42,450 nt of DNA, taken from Chara braunii (Eukaryota > Streptophyta > Charophyceae > Charales > Characeae). Position 1 is the stretch's first letter, and each line of letters begins with the position of its first letter. Where the stretch lies: the NCBI GenBank assembly GCA_003427395.1, contig BFEA01000088.1, positions 3,415,213 to 3,457,662 on the forward strand, read 5' to 3'. Under the pieces are notes generated by a model that was not told the DNA's origin, searched no databases, and was given only the letters and a program-made list of their open reading frames with translations. Positions 8,972 to 19,323 of this stretch are shown here, in pieces. The translations under genes and the position numbers were made by a program.

Positions 8972-9583
8972 TTTTGTCGCACCTTTTTCCAGTCGGGGCT
9001 CCTCGGGCAACCAAAAAGCCAACAGGCTGTCACACAAGATTTGGTTGCCCTTTTGCAATGAATAAAATAAATTTAAATAAATTAATTTATAGCAAATCCC
9101 TTCCTGTTGTATGCGTCTGGCTTCAAGCGAGACCCTTCATTTGCGGTCTTCGCCGGTCCCCGATCTTAGGAATCTTTTATTTTGATTCGGAACAGCAGAG
9201 AATCATATAGATAATAATCATAGAACTTCAATGTGTCATGCATGCATCATCAATTTTGCTAGTTTACTAATTTTGAGAACTGTGACAGAATCATCAAAGA
9301 ATGCAATCATCAAGAAAGGCAATGCAGAGAAGCAAGACTGACTAACTCGAGCAATGACAAAGTTAAATGAGGGAAGAATGAAAACTCATAATAATCTGAG
9401 AAAGTACACATGTAGAGAGCATGACCGACACCAATCAAGAGTCCTCACTCATCCCGCTGAGTTCTCACACTCAATCTCTCGTTTTGCTGTCTGTCGTCTG
9501 GGTTTTCTGCCATGTCTCAGTATTTTCTGAGGTCGTGGTCTCTATATGTAGAGCCACCTAAAGCCTGCAAGCTCCGAGCACTT

Positions 9584-9778
9584 TCATCCAAGTCCCATGA
9601 TACGGAAGTCAACCATAGCACAAAACTCCTCCCACAAAGTAGGAAGATATGGCTGAGAAAAGATCCCTCGTTTGAGATGTTGGAACTCTGAAGGCTCTGT
9701 CACTGCCTCATAATCGATCACTGCTGGAAGAGATATACCTTGTGGCCAGATCCACCAGGTCACTCCAGCAAGAGTCAT
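9584..9778 (-). CDS. Small ORF overlapping the end of the 10136 ORF
   Basis: 64 codons from ATG 9778, overlapping the 3' end of the preceding ORF by about 70 nt in another frame. It contains VTWWIWPQGISLPAV and an aromatic-rich C-terminus. A similar segment, without a start, can be read on the minus strand near 8740-8700 (ITDWRKPGLISGMPYEPV), so this may be a displaced C-terminal part of the long-type pre-gag protein after a frameshift, not a separate gene. Not recognised. Confidence 0.35.
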   Translation of the reverse strand: MTLAGVTWWIWPQGISLPAVIDYEAVTEPSEFQHLKRGIFSQPYLPTLWEEFCAMVDFRIMGLG

Positions 9779-10136
9779 CTGTGAGAGTGAAAGGGACCGG
9801 AGGCTTGGGGTAGTCTGAGTAAAGCTTCGGTCCGTAGCTGCGAATCGGCTTTATTCCACCCTCATCTAATTCCCTTTCTTTCCTTTCAAGATATGCGGCC
9901 GCAGCGATCCAGACTGAATCAAACTGATTATGAGTTTCCTTGCCCTTCTTCACATAGGGTCTTAGATCGAGGATGGTACCAGCTGCAAACTCAGTCTGAA
10001 CCACAAAAACTGTCAAGTCCTCACGTCTGAAACCAACTGCGCTGATGTATTCATAGCGAAAGGCATCTTTGGATGCTATCTGGTTGAGGTTAGCCAGAAC
10101 CGATCCACAGACTGAAAAGGACTGTACTGTACTCAT
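9708..10136 (-). CDS. Pre-gag-type ORF, long type, upstream of (or inside the U3 of) the element A LTR
   Basis: The open frame extends to 10160, but the first ATG is at 10136 (MSTVQSFSVCG), giving 142 codons. It belongs to the same family as the copy at 8648-8256: FRYEYISAVGFRREDL, strand VFVVQTEFAAGT, ILDLRPYVKKGK, a helix with VWIAAAAYLERKEREL, then GGIKPI and YPKPPVPFTL and a final WSDLVDLA. The exact PYVKKG block and the spacing leave little doubt about paralogy. Its location on the far side of the primer-binding site is odd: it is either encoded in the LTR U3 or is left over from a neighbouring element. Intact frame, unknown function. Confidence 0.65.
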   Translation of the reverse strand: MSTVQSFSVCGSVLANLNQIASKDAFRYEYISAVGFRREDLTVFVVQTEFAAGTILDLRPYVKKGKETHNQFDSVWIAAAAYLERKERELDEGGIKPIRSYGPKLYSDYPKPPVPFTLTDDSCWSDLVDLATRYISSSSDRL

Positions 10137-10634
10137 GTGAGGTGTCGGATGCTGGAACAAATCCTTATGTCTTATGATGATGATTGATTGAAAGTTGACA
10201 CTAATCCTTGGGGAAGGTATGAATGACAGAGTGTTAAAACCGAAGAGTCTTTTCAGTGATGTTTGGTTTGACTAATTTTGATCCCTGTGTCGAGCGACAA
10301 CAACCAAGTGCTCATCTTGTTCGGACTAGGGTCTGGGTGTTGCTAAGATGACGGATTACCAATTGTTGGCCGAATGCTGTAGACTGTTGATTGAAAGCTG
10401 ATTGAATGCTGATTGATTTTGGTTGAAATTTTTGAATGATCCGAGTGTCTGGTCCGTAATTGTGTGCAAGCATAAAGATCGAAATCAGTCTCAATGTCTT
10501 CTGTTGAAGGCATTGTCTACGTGACAACAAGACACCGAATTGTTTCCCTGTTAGTACAACACTGAGTGAGGAGACGCTGACAATCGATCGTTACTTGTTG
10601 ACCAAGAGCGCTTACGGTGAGGATCTGAGCACTC

Positions 10635-10886
10635 CTACATTCTTTCAGATTTGATCCTGGCCTGTTCACTCGTTTGTTGGGATGAGGAAGTACTATGCAG
10701 TTTTCCGTCAGGTCCATAGAAGTATATAACGTACTCGATGCTTTTTTGAATTTTCACTATCTTTAGTGCGTGTTCTCTCATCAATCTTATATGGTACTGA
10801 AAACTCTTGAACGCTTCCCCATCCCAAGCCTTCGCCTTATTTTGATAAAGTGTGTAGGACATCAATAAGGCATTCTCACCCTCCAT
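10635..10886 (-). CDS. Pre-gag-type ORF, short type, upstream copy
   Basis: 83 codons from ATG 10886 (MEGENALLMSY). It resembles the ORF directly before gag (6479-6213): a helix with HIRLMREHALKIV, then KSIEYVIYFYGPDGKLHS and a serine/glutamine-rich, charged tail. Its start overlaps the end of the previous frame (ATG 10886, TGA 10878-10876), another stop-restart arrangement. No gag follows it; the sequence runs instead into the region called the LTR. So this looks like part of a second, truncated copy of the cassette. Not recognised otherwise. Confidence 0.5.
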   Translation of the reverse strand: MEGENALLMSYTLYQNKAKAWDGEAFKSFQYHIRLMREHALKIVKIQKSIEYVIYFYGPDGKLHSTSSSQQTSEQARIKSERM

Positions 10887-11085
10887 GTTTCCCCTGTATT
10901 CTCAAAGGTTCTCTACCACAGCCCTGGTAGAGAGCTTGAGAAGCATGTCGAAGGACTTTGACCATGGCGTCCAAACGGTTATTCAATCTTTCCACCAGGG
11001 ATAGTCGACTAGTCTTTGGTAATGAAAGCACACTACGATTCACCAGAACTCGAAATAAATAGTGATAGCTTGTTACTACAGCCAT
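10876..11085 (-). pseudogene. Fragment of a short-type pre-gag ORF
   Basis: Frame open from about 11106; first ATG 11085 (MAVVTSYHYLF). It contains strand YLFRVLVNRSVLSL followed by LSLVERLNNRLDAM, similar by eye to the end of the ORF at 6773-6483, and it precedes the 10886 ORF just as 6773 precedes 6479. It has an unusual cysteine-containing end. It is weak by itself; the paired order is the main support. Confidence 0.35.
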
Positions 11086-11106
11086 TGGCAACCCCGGCCA
11101 TAGCAC

Positions 11107-14100
11107 CGTCGTGAAGGCAGGGTATCTCTATTTTTAATCCGCCAGCGTAGGAGAACATGTGCCCTTATGCAGTGTGCTGAATATAAGGGTTAATAGAACT
11201 TGCCTGATCACAGCATGTTAGGATTGCACCCTGGATAACCCTGCTCACGGGGTCAAAAGTAATTCCTGCACTCTTGTCAAGAGTTAGTAAGCCTGCCTAA
11301 AGATAAAGACTCGAGATGATTGGCTCACCCGCTCCGTAAACGTTTATGGCAGGCTCGCGTCCCCATAGATAGTCCTTAAGCAGGACAAATAGTACGTGCC
11401 TTCAACAACTTAGGATCAACAGTTGTATATTCAAGCACGCGTGGGTTCACACATACCTCTTTTTACTTTTCAAATTTTGGAGTAATCAGACTGAAACGAC
11501 AAAAAAAGAACAAAGAACTGCCCTTCTTTTCAGGAAATGAGCACTCAACCCTGTCCGATCTTGGCAGTCAGATTGTAGTTAACTCTGACTTCTAAATGAG
11601 CCCATTCGTATCATCGAGCAGGGTTGACCAGAATCAGGCCCCTCATCTGCTCCTTTAGTCAAGAACACACACACAGACAAAGATTTCTCTAGTCTCCGCC
11701 GAGTATGTATTTGAGTAGAAGGTAAGCAATCTTCCTTACATTTAACCCTTTTCCCATTCATCAATCAAGGGCATGCATTTGCAATGAAGACTGGCTGCTT
11801 CGCTTCAATAGAGAATAACTCACTCAGCTCTTTCTAGTAATCAAGGAGGAGTCATCGAGTCCCCCCTAAAAAAAAAACAGTGGAACAACAAACGAGCAAC
11901 CAATTAATTCTCGTCACATTTATGGGGACTAGGAGACATGTGACCGAGAGCAAGGCAAGGGAGCAACGATCAGCACACCCACCTAAAGAGGCAAAACTCA
12001 TCGGGACTCTGTCCAACAGAAAGCTCGCAATCGTGCCCCACGCTTTTGGCGTTTCGTCTTTTAAAAGGAAGAGAAGGCAAAGAAAAGACAAAACGACTTT
12101 TCTAGACCATTTCATAACCCATTAACTTCCCACGGCGTTAGGGACCCTTCAGCTCTCTGATTATACTTAACTTGTTACACGTCTTTACTCTTCTGATTTT
12201 CCAGCCTACTCTCAGCCACGAGGTCGTCCCATCAAGAGTGGTTTAAAGCGCATGAAATCTCAACTAACATCCAGTGTCCGTTTTGCATATTCCGTTCCCC
12301 CGTCAGATCTTAATTATTTATCCTCTTAAGCAGCTGTCATTTCTCCCCGCCTTCGCTCTTTTAATATCACTTATATCCTCTTAAGCAGCTGTCATTTCTC
12401 CCCGCCTTCGCTCTTTTAATATCACTTAATAACTAACTATTCTCTGGAGCATGCACAAGATTATAAGTTGATTCTCTCGGTAGCCCCAGGCAACTCTCAA
12501 CACGAGCCATAGAGCAAAAGGACATTACACAATACATGTTCAAAACACAATAACCTAATCGAACGAACGGGATAATATCAGTCAAGATTATTTACCGCTT
12601 AGCACGCCCACTGACGACAGTTCTCAAGTCGTTCTCAGACTGCCGAGTCCTGAATAGTTACCAGAAACGCACATGAATGCACACTATTCGTGAAGCATGA
12701 CAAGTCGACAGACTCAACGAGACTGATCGAATAAGAAGGTTGCCAATATCAACTCCAAAACATGCAAAGTCAGAAGCACTGGTGAGTTACAGACTGTCGC
12801 GATTAGCCAATGACGTCAACCAGTAACGGGGACGACCCCGTCGTCCACTTCGACTCTGGTCCTCCGAGAATTTTCCTCCCCCCCCTTTTTCTTTCGTTTT
12901 CTAGGCTAAGACCGTCTGCCTACACCACGCTAGGTGACTTGAGGCGAGTAAAGCAACGACTTGCAGAACCATTGTCAACAAGACAATCGAAGTTACCTGG
13001 TACCTTGTTGTAGCAGATCTTGGACACGATCAGTGTCTGAAGAGTGACCAGACAACTCAAAGAGAGTCAAACATGAAGGCTCGAGTGTAAGAGATAACGT
13101 CAGCCGAGGTAACTTCCGGCTCATCACATTTGTTCACGACAAGCCACGAGTTGCCCTCAGACCGTCAAATTTTGAGTATATCAGCGCACTGTGTCTGTGA
13201 CATAGATCTAGCCGATGACCTAGGCGAGAGGTCGAGCGAGGAGATCGTCATCCATCAGCTTTCCAAGAGTTTGCGCGCCTCTCAGCTTACCCCTGGAGAC
13301 TGACCCCTGTTAATCATTCAGTGGCTCTAGCAAGAGAGGAGTCGCGTCAACTACATCGCTTACACGGATACCCTCCCCTTTTTTCCAGCGCCTTCACGAA
13401 GACCTTTCACTCTCACAGCCCAGAGTCTCCCCCTTCTTCCAATCCGCCTTCACTCGTATACATATGGTAGTTTTCCATTACTTTTGTCACCTGCGACCCA
13501 CAGGACATCAGCACTATTCACTACTGCACTCTACCACTCAACGCCATGACCTGAGGAGGAGGGTGACACCAACAAACGATGATTAGTTCACACTTTGCTC
13601 ATCTCACTTGGCTACTGCAGACCCGGTTTTGCACTTGCCTACCAGTTTACGACTAGCTCAAAGGGAGCGGAGTTGTTCAGCACAAGACCGGCGCAGCCAG
13701 AGCACGACAAAGAAACCGAATTACTCCATGATAAGCCCCCACGGACATAGTGAATGCCCCAGGCGCCTATCATACTCCGTAAGCCCAATCCCTCTTCGAT
13801 CATCTCCCATCCTGCTCTTAATGCGCAGCACGCACCTCCCTCAATACTTCTCTAGCAATAAGTCCACTCGCTGGTGCAGAAACCAACAGGACGTTTCATT
13901 GATTACGCACTGGTTTGGCCTAGGCTCACGAACAGAGCCCTCCGTTCAGAGGAGGACATAATGCCCGTTGACGAGGGTGAAATGATCCCCTTCTGATACT
14001 TTGTGCAAAAGGCAGGTTGATGACAGTTAGTTTGCGCGGCCAGGCTCTTTCATAATCGGTTGACATCAACCATTGTCGCTCCGCGCTCCGCCACTCGTTC

Positions 14101-14164
14101 TCCACTTGATCACACACGAGTCACACCGATGCCCCCTGACCTGTGCACCTCTCTCATCTTGGCC
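11107..14164. other. Unassigned non-coding region
   Basis: About 3 kb with no frame I can defend; the short ORFs are chance. It contains a direct tandem duplication (12319-12428) and no LTR ends, tRNA or clear motif. It may be the degraded upstream part of another retrotransposon, but I see no homology to the elements here. Confidence 0.5.
12319..12428. repeat. Perfect or near-perfect 55-bp direct tandem duplication
   Basis: The unit beginning TATCCTCTTAAGCAGCTG occurs twice back to back (12319-12373 and 12374-12428) with essentially no differences, both ending in TTTTAATATCACTTA. The identity implies a recent duplication. Confidence 0.9.
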
Positions 14165-14641
14165 TCATTGTCCTTGCGAGCTGGCCTCAGGACCCTTTTC
14201 CACAGGCTCAACGGGCGGATGGTCCCACCGCCACTGGTCCAGTCTGTGCCAGGATTGGGTCGCTGCGTTCAGGTCACTCGCCTCACTCTCAGCTTCGGAG
14301 TCGCGGTCCAGGTGCCTCTGCTCCCGCTCTACCGTGTTCGTCGAAGTCTCCTCTTCCAGGTAAGAAATGGTCACTTTCATTTCATCTGTGACCCCGTCAC
14401 GCCTGCACCTTCTTTCTGCACGGTCTTTAGCCTCAGTAATCGCCATCTGCAGGTCTGGGTCCACCCTCATTTCTTCCTCTCTCCCCCCTTCTACGTTTAC
14501 CTTCGGCTTCAACTCCCGCTTGCTGTAGCTGTAATCCAGTACGGTCGTCACTGTAGGCCTGTCACCTGACATCCGCTCCCATCTACAGAGGGACTGGATG
14601 CAACTTGGCCTATAGCCATATAGTCCGCTGCTGCGCACCAT
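14165..14641 (-). CDS. Hypothetical charged protein, doubtful
   Basis: The longest frame in the unassigned region; ATG at 14641 (MVRSSGLYGY), about 158 codons. The product is hydrophilic and rich in Glu, Arg and Asp, with a helix-like centre (DLQMAITEAKDRAERRCRRD) and a tail with EREQRHLDRDSEAESEAS. No family is recognised. It is on the same strand as element A and could be a remnant of an element ORF, but overlapping open frames on the other strand weaken the case. Confidence 0.25.
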   Translation of the reverse strand: MVRSSGLYGYRPSCIQSLCRWERMSGDRPTVTTVLDYSYSKRELKPKVNVEGGREEEMRVDPDLQMAITEAKDRAERRCRRDGVTDEMKVTISYLEEETSTNTVEREQRHLDRDSEAESEASDLNAATQSWHRLDQWRWDHPPVEPVEKGPEASSQGQ

Positions 14642-15147
14642 GGTCGGGTCTTTCCCGAGTAGGCAGAGCACGGTACCGAGCTGCCAACTCCGAAACAACC
14701 CAACTTAGGCACTCAAGGCATGTGCACAAACAAAATCACGCGCACGCTTCGCCGCTCAATCCTCCCTCTTCAGCTCAATGCTCAGCGTAACAGAGCTGTC
14801 CAAGCCCAAGTATCCAGAAGCTCATCTCCCCCAGCCTTTAGAGGATCACTGCTTACCGCAATCCTAGTGCTCTAAACGAAAAATGCAAATACCTTTTTCA
14901 GACTCTGAAAATTAAGAAAATTGTCTTTTCCAAAATTTTAATAAGACGAGTAATACGAAAAGAAGAGAAAGAATAAGAAAAAGAAAAACAGGAAGTCGAA
15001 CTCCAATGGTCATAATGCAAGCGGCCCACTTTTCTGTCAATCTCTAGCCCCTTCATTTCTGATATGAAAGTGCCCACGGGTTCGACTTAGTGGTCCCATA
15101 ACGAAATACCGACGGCAGGCCCGAGCAGGGACCAGCATCGGCCAAGA

Positions 15148-15799
15148 GTGGTCGTGGCCGCGGCAGCAACGCCGTTTGACCAAACCAGCGAGGTTGTGTC
15201 TGCCAGTAAAGGAGACAAACTCGCAGCCGCCCGGGAAGGTGGCCGCCCCGGCAGAGGCCGAGGACGCGACAAGACGAAGACACACACCGCATCTAGCCCC
15301 TGGCCCGGCGCAGCAGCTCCAACCCCCTGGTCCCAAAATGGCATCGCCGAGCAAGCAATCAAGGCGCGGGCGAGATTCCACTATTGCCTATGGTGCAACA
15401 GTGATCTTCATCAGACACTGGCCTATTGAAAGGCACGGGCAAACAGGGAAACTGAGCACCGCCGAGAGTGACTTGACAACACTCTCGACGCCTCCGGAAC
15501 CGGTTTCTTCGCGAGTAACCGGCCTTCATCCCGAGGCACATGCGAAAGTCGATAGCCCTCCTCTTACTTGTTCTTTTGAGGACTATGCTGCGTGGCTCGT
15601 TCTTACGCTGGGTACTCAAGCTCAAGGACAAGACGTGTGTGCGGTTTCTTCTCCGTCCGGCAGCGGCGACATGTCGTCTTCAAGTGGTTCTTCACGGGAA
15701 TCGACGCGCGAGTTCAACATAGAGGTATTGGACCCGCTCACGTCTGAGGACTTTGCATGGCTTCCTCTCCCGACCACGGGCCGCTTGCTGGGACCGTAA
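15148..15799 (+). pseudogene. gag: C-terminal gag remnant of chromovirus element C
   Basis: The 5' part of gag and the 5' LTR are missing. The frame at 15148-15429 is a basic Gag tail ending in a zinc-knuckle-like HYCLWCNSDLHQTLAY: spacing fits C-X2-C-X4-H-X4-C except that the last Cys is Tyr, followed at once by a TGA stop. A shifted frame (to 15799) continues with a serine-rich linker and FNIEVLDPLTSEDFAWLPLP. The start codon is not identifiable because the N-terminus is lost. Confidence 0.55.
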
Positions 15800-16583
15800 T
15801 GCGCAACACTATGCGCTCATCTCCACACTTACTTATCCTTCTATGCACCACCAACTTCGCCGACGGATGACGAAGTCGCGGTGGGGGACATCCTTGCGTA
15901 TACTACCAAGGTGGCCCGCGAGTTTCGCACGCAGCGGTACGATGATAACAACGCACCGCTCATGTATGTCCGCATCCAGGTTGGGCAAAGCGTCCTGCAG
16001 CGCTTTGCTGGATAGCGGCGCGTCTCGCAATTTCATGAGCCAATCCTTTATGCAAAGGGCGGGCCTTGGCGCACAAGTTTGGTGGAAGGCAAACCCGACG
16101 ACGATCAAGTTGGCGGATGGAAAGACGCAGCAACTTCTCGACCTTTACATCGAGGCCGTACCGGTGTATTGAGCACCTCATGCATGCAAACCGGTGACGT
16201 TTGACATTCTCGACACGGACTTCGACATCATTCTGGGAATGCCTTGGCTTGCAAGTGCGGATCACACGGTCAACTTCCACCGGCGGACTCTTAGCGTTCG
16301 CGACGCCTTCGGCGCGGAAGTGGCGTGTACTATTCCTCTACTGCACCCTTCGATTCGGTGCCAAGTGGTGATGGCCAAATCATTCCGGGCGACTTGTGCT
16401 TACGAGCAGCCCGAGGAAATCGGCCTCTGTTTCCTATGGACCGTCGCGGTCGCCGACTCTTCACCCACGGACTTGTCCTCGGACCCCCGGGTGGTGCGGT
16501 TGCTGGACGAGTTCGCCAACATCTTCGAGTCACCTACCGTGTGTGGTGTTGGATCGGCCGATCTTTCACGAGATCATTTTTGA
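15800..16583 (+). pseudogene. pro: Protease region of element C
   Basis: The frame (open from 15753) holds a retropepsin active site LLDSGASRNFMSQSF near 16008-16055 and, after an in-frame TGA at 16170-16172, the distal motif FDILDTDFDIILGMPWL and FHRRTLSV. DSGA is intact. The frame ends at 16583, after which RT is in another frame. It is typical of chromovirus Gag-Pol; inactive because of the stop and shift. Confidence 0.8.
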
Positions 16584-17454
16584 GGCCGGTGCCGTGCCGC
16601 CGAAAGGTTGCATCTATCGGATGAGCGAGGAGGAGCTTGAGGTCCTCCGCGCACAACTCGACGATTTGTTGGCCAAGGGCTGGATCCGCCCGAGTAGCTC
16701 CTCATATGGAGCACCAGTTCTCTTCGTCCGGAAGAAAAACAAGGATATGCGATTGTGTATCGACTGCCGCAAGCTCAACGCGCAAACCGTCAAGACTGTG
16801 GGGCCTCTTCCTCGCATCGACGATCTTCTTGAGCGATTGGGCGGCGCAAAGTATTTTTCTAAGTAGGATTTGAAATCGGGATATCATCAAATCTCGATCC
16901 GGCCGAATGATCGCTACAAATCCGCGTTCAAGACGCGGTACGGGCATTTCGAGTGGGTGGTCATGCCTTTTGGCCTCACCAACGCCCCGGCGACCTTTCA
17001 AGCGGCAATGACCAATGAGTTTCGTGCAATGTTGGACCGGTTCGTGCTGGTCTACTTAGACGATATTCTCGTCTATAGTTGGTCATTGGAGGATCATCTT
17101 GGGCATCTTCGACGAGTGTTGGAGATGCTCCACCGCGCCAAGTACAAGGCCAACCGCGACAAGTGCGAATTTGTCTGGCAAGAGCTGGAATACTTGGGCC
17201 ATTTTGTCACACCGGAGGGCATCAGTCCGCTATCGGACAAGATTCAAGCCATCCAAGAGTGGCCGGAGCCTTGGAACGTCACGGATGTTCGTTCGTTCCT
17301 TGGCCTCGTCGGCTACTACCAGCGTTTTATCAAAGGCTACTCGAAGATCGCGGCCCACTTGACCAAGCTTCAATGCGAGGATCGGTCGTTTGACTTCGGA
17401 GAGGAGGCGCGGGAATCATTTTTGGCTCTCAAAGCCGCGCTATTGTCTGCGTAG
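16549..17454 (+). pseudogene. pol: Reverse transcriptase of element C
   Basis: Full set of Ty3/gypsy RT blocks: [84 protein letters not shown], and the catalytic box LVYLDDILVYS (Y-L-D-D, intact). Then the thumb and connection YLGHFVTPEGISPLSDK and VRSFLGLVGYYQRFIKGYSK. Two in-frame TAG stops break it: 16864-16866 just before DLKSGYHQI, where a Leu is usual, and 17452-17454 at the start of RNase H. Otherwise very well conserved, so the element died recently compared with A and B. Confidence 0.93.
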
Positions 17455-17995
17455 GTCTTGCAGATATACGACCCGCTTTTGCCTACGCGCGTCACTACGG
17501 ATGCGTCAGGCTATGACATTGGTGTAGTCCTCGAGCAACATGATGGTGTGGACTGGCACCCGGTCGAGTATTTCAGCAAGAAAGTGCCCGTCGTGCATTC
17601 CATTGACGATGCATGCAAGGAGGAGCTTCCTCGCCTTCGTCCACGCGCTCAAGTGGTGGCGGCATTTCCTCCTTGGTCGAAGCCAATTTCGATGGGTAAC
17701 GGACAACAATCCGTTGGTCTTTTACAAGACCCGGTAAGTCGAACCATTTTGCGGATGCTCTTTCACGACGTCCGGATCATTGTACCACGGTCGACTCAAC
17801 CTTCGAGATCGACGATGACCTGCGGAACAGCTTCATCCGCGGCTACCAAGCCGACCCCGAGTTTCGCGACAAGTACGCGAATTGCTCCTCTCCTAATTCG
17901 GCACCTTCTCACTACCGGATCCAAGAGGGGTACTTGCTTGTCTACCCACGGGGGAAGGACCTTCTTTGCGTACCGAGTGATCCTCACTTGCGTAC
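17455..17995 (+). pseudogene. pol: RNase H and linker of element C, frameshifted with internal deletion
   Basis: RNase H begins with QIYDPLLPTRVTTDASGYD (catalytic Asp) and WHPVEYFSKKVPVVHSIDDA. A frameshift near 17630 moves LAFVHALKWWRHFLLGRSQF and VTDNNPLVFYKTR (a further catalytic Asp) into another frame. Right after that, near 17732, the sequence jumps to SNHFADALSRRPDHCT, so a block that normally lies between them is missing (apparent internal deletion). The linker to integrase follows with FEIDDDLRNSFIRGYQADPE. Confidence 0.75.
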
Positions 17996-19312
17996 ATGGC
18001 TTCTTGGCGAGTTCCACGATGCTCCCGCCATCGGACACTTTTTAGTTCGCACGGTTGGCTGACTTCGCGAGCGATTTTGGTGGCCGACCTTCTCGGCGAC
18101 GTCACGCGTCCGTACGGCGAGTTACGACCACTACCGGTCCCGTTGAGGCGAAGGGAAGCGATTGCCATGGACATTACCGGCCCGTTCCTCAAACACAAGA
18201 CCGGTGTGGATAGGATTCTCACGGTGGTCGACCGACTCACCAAGTTTGCCATGTTTTTGCCTTGTCGCTATCATGCCAAGGCACCGGAGTTGGCCGAGGT
18301 TCTCTACGCCGGTTGGATTCGAATAAAGGGTTACCCCAAGGAAATCGTCTGCGACCACGACACTCGGTTCATGTCCGATTTTTGGTTGGCGCTCATCAAG
18401 CGATGGGGCTCATCTCTCAAGCCCAGTTCATCTCGCCACCCTCAGACCGATGGCCAGACGGAGAGGGCGCATCAGACCGCACAGGTTCTCCTTCGCACTC
18501 TCATCCGCCCCGACCAGAAGGACTGGGTTGAGCGGCTGCCGGATGTCGAGTTGGCCTACAACTCCTCTATCCACCCAGCTATCGGGATGTCGCCCTTTGA
18601 GTTTGAGCACGACTCACCGGTCACTTCACCATTGGACACTAGTCCACGAACGGCTGAGAGCGACGACCATCTTCTTTTCTTACGTCGGATGCAAGAGCTT
18701 CTCGTCAAGGCACGCGATCAGATGGCTAAGACGCAGCAACGCATGAGCCAGCAAGCCAATCGCCAGCGTCTTCCTTGCCCATTCCGCGCAGGGGACCTCG
18801 TTTGGGTTTCCGCAGCGGAATTCAGCCTTGAACAAGACATCTCTCGCAAGCTCCTCCCGAAATGGATGGGGCCTTGGCCGATCGTAGCACCCGCTGGGGA
18901 CGCACCCGAGGGACCTTCCTTCACGATTCAAGTGCCCGGCTATTTGCCCGTCTACCCAGTCTTTCATTGCTCCAAGTTGGCTCTTTACACGCCAGCGGAA
19001 CATGACGATTTTCCCGAGAGACGTTCGCAAGACCCACCTTCCATAGACGGTTTTCAGGAGGTCGGCGACATTATCTCCTAGCGACGCTACGGCAACAGGC
19101 CAACCGAGTATTTGGTGCATTTTGCAGACTGCACACACCGAGCTGACTGTTGGTTGACCCGTGCGGAACTTCAAGCAACAGCTCCAGACGTTCTCGCACG
19201 CTACGAACGCAAGATGCAAGGCAAGCCGGTTTCTTTGGCTCCACGCCGCGCCCGCGTCCAGGTTCCACCTTCAGATCATCGGCTTCGCCCTCGCCCCGGC
19301 TTGACTTCATAA
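17996..19312 (+). pseudogene. pol: Integrase with chromodomain, element C
   Basis: Integrase core with the D-D-E residues in AMDITGPFLKHKTG, VCDHDTRFMSDFW and QTDGQTERAHQTAQVL, followed by GMSPFEFEHDSPVTSP and a C-terminal domain (FRAGDLVWVSAAEFSL, LPKWMGPWPIV, LPVYPVFHCSKLALY). The N-terminal zinc-binding part is cut: the frame passes from LLGDVTR straight to PYGELRPLPV without the C-X2-C pair. After a TAG at 19079-19081 the same frame gives the end of a chromodomain (RRYGNRPTEYLVHFADCTHR, WLTRAELQATAPDVLARYE), which in chromoviruses directs insertion to modified chromatin. Ends at TAA 19310-19312, just before the polypurine tract. Confidence 0.9.
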
Positions 19313-19323
19313 GGAGGGGGGGG
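19311..19323 (+). promoter_or_regulatory. Polypurine tract of element C
   Basis: AAGGAGGGGGGGG directly abuts the TG of the 3' LTR. It is the expected primer for plus-strand DNA synthesis and fixes the LTR start at 19324. Confidence 0.9.

Larger units (their letters stand above)
2861..10299 (-). mobile_element. Element A: 3'-truncated Ty3/gypsy retrotransposon with pre-gag ORF array
   Basis: Order on the minus strand: putative LTR, primer-binding site, leader, six pre-gag ORFs, gag with zinc knuckle, protease region, RT. RNase H, integrase and the 3' LTR are lost at the junction near 2860. A+T-richer than element B. Several stops and frameshifts in pro-pol and the array mean it is inactive. 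It is the same lineage as element B by the KYKP motif before RT, the IDDNPxKG box and the DHDCILGTPF protease tail. Confidence 0.8.
8976..10299 (-). repeat. Putative 5' LTR of element A
   Basis: The inner edge is well supported: minus-strand ...GGTGCGACA followed by 4 nt and the primer-binding site. The outer edge is tentative: GCGACA at 10294-10299 is the only nearby hexamer that pairs with the inner end (plus-strand TGTCGC at 8976), giving a 1324-bp LTR with 6-bp inverted ends. On the minus strand a TATA-like CATATAGAG lies near 9545 and an AATAAA at 9182-9177, in the right order for U3-R-U5. If this outer edge is right, the U3 contains the pre-gag-type ORFs at 10136-9584. No second LTR exists in the window to confirm it. 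Confidence 0.45.

Noticed and set aside
14060-14569. 169-residue plus-strand ORF
   Set aside because: No recognisable features; overlaps an opposite-strand frame of similar length, so neither is well supported.
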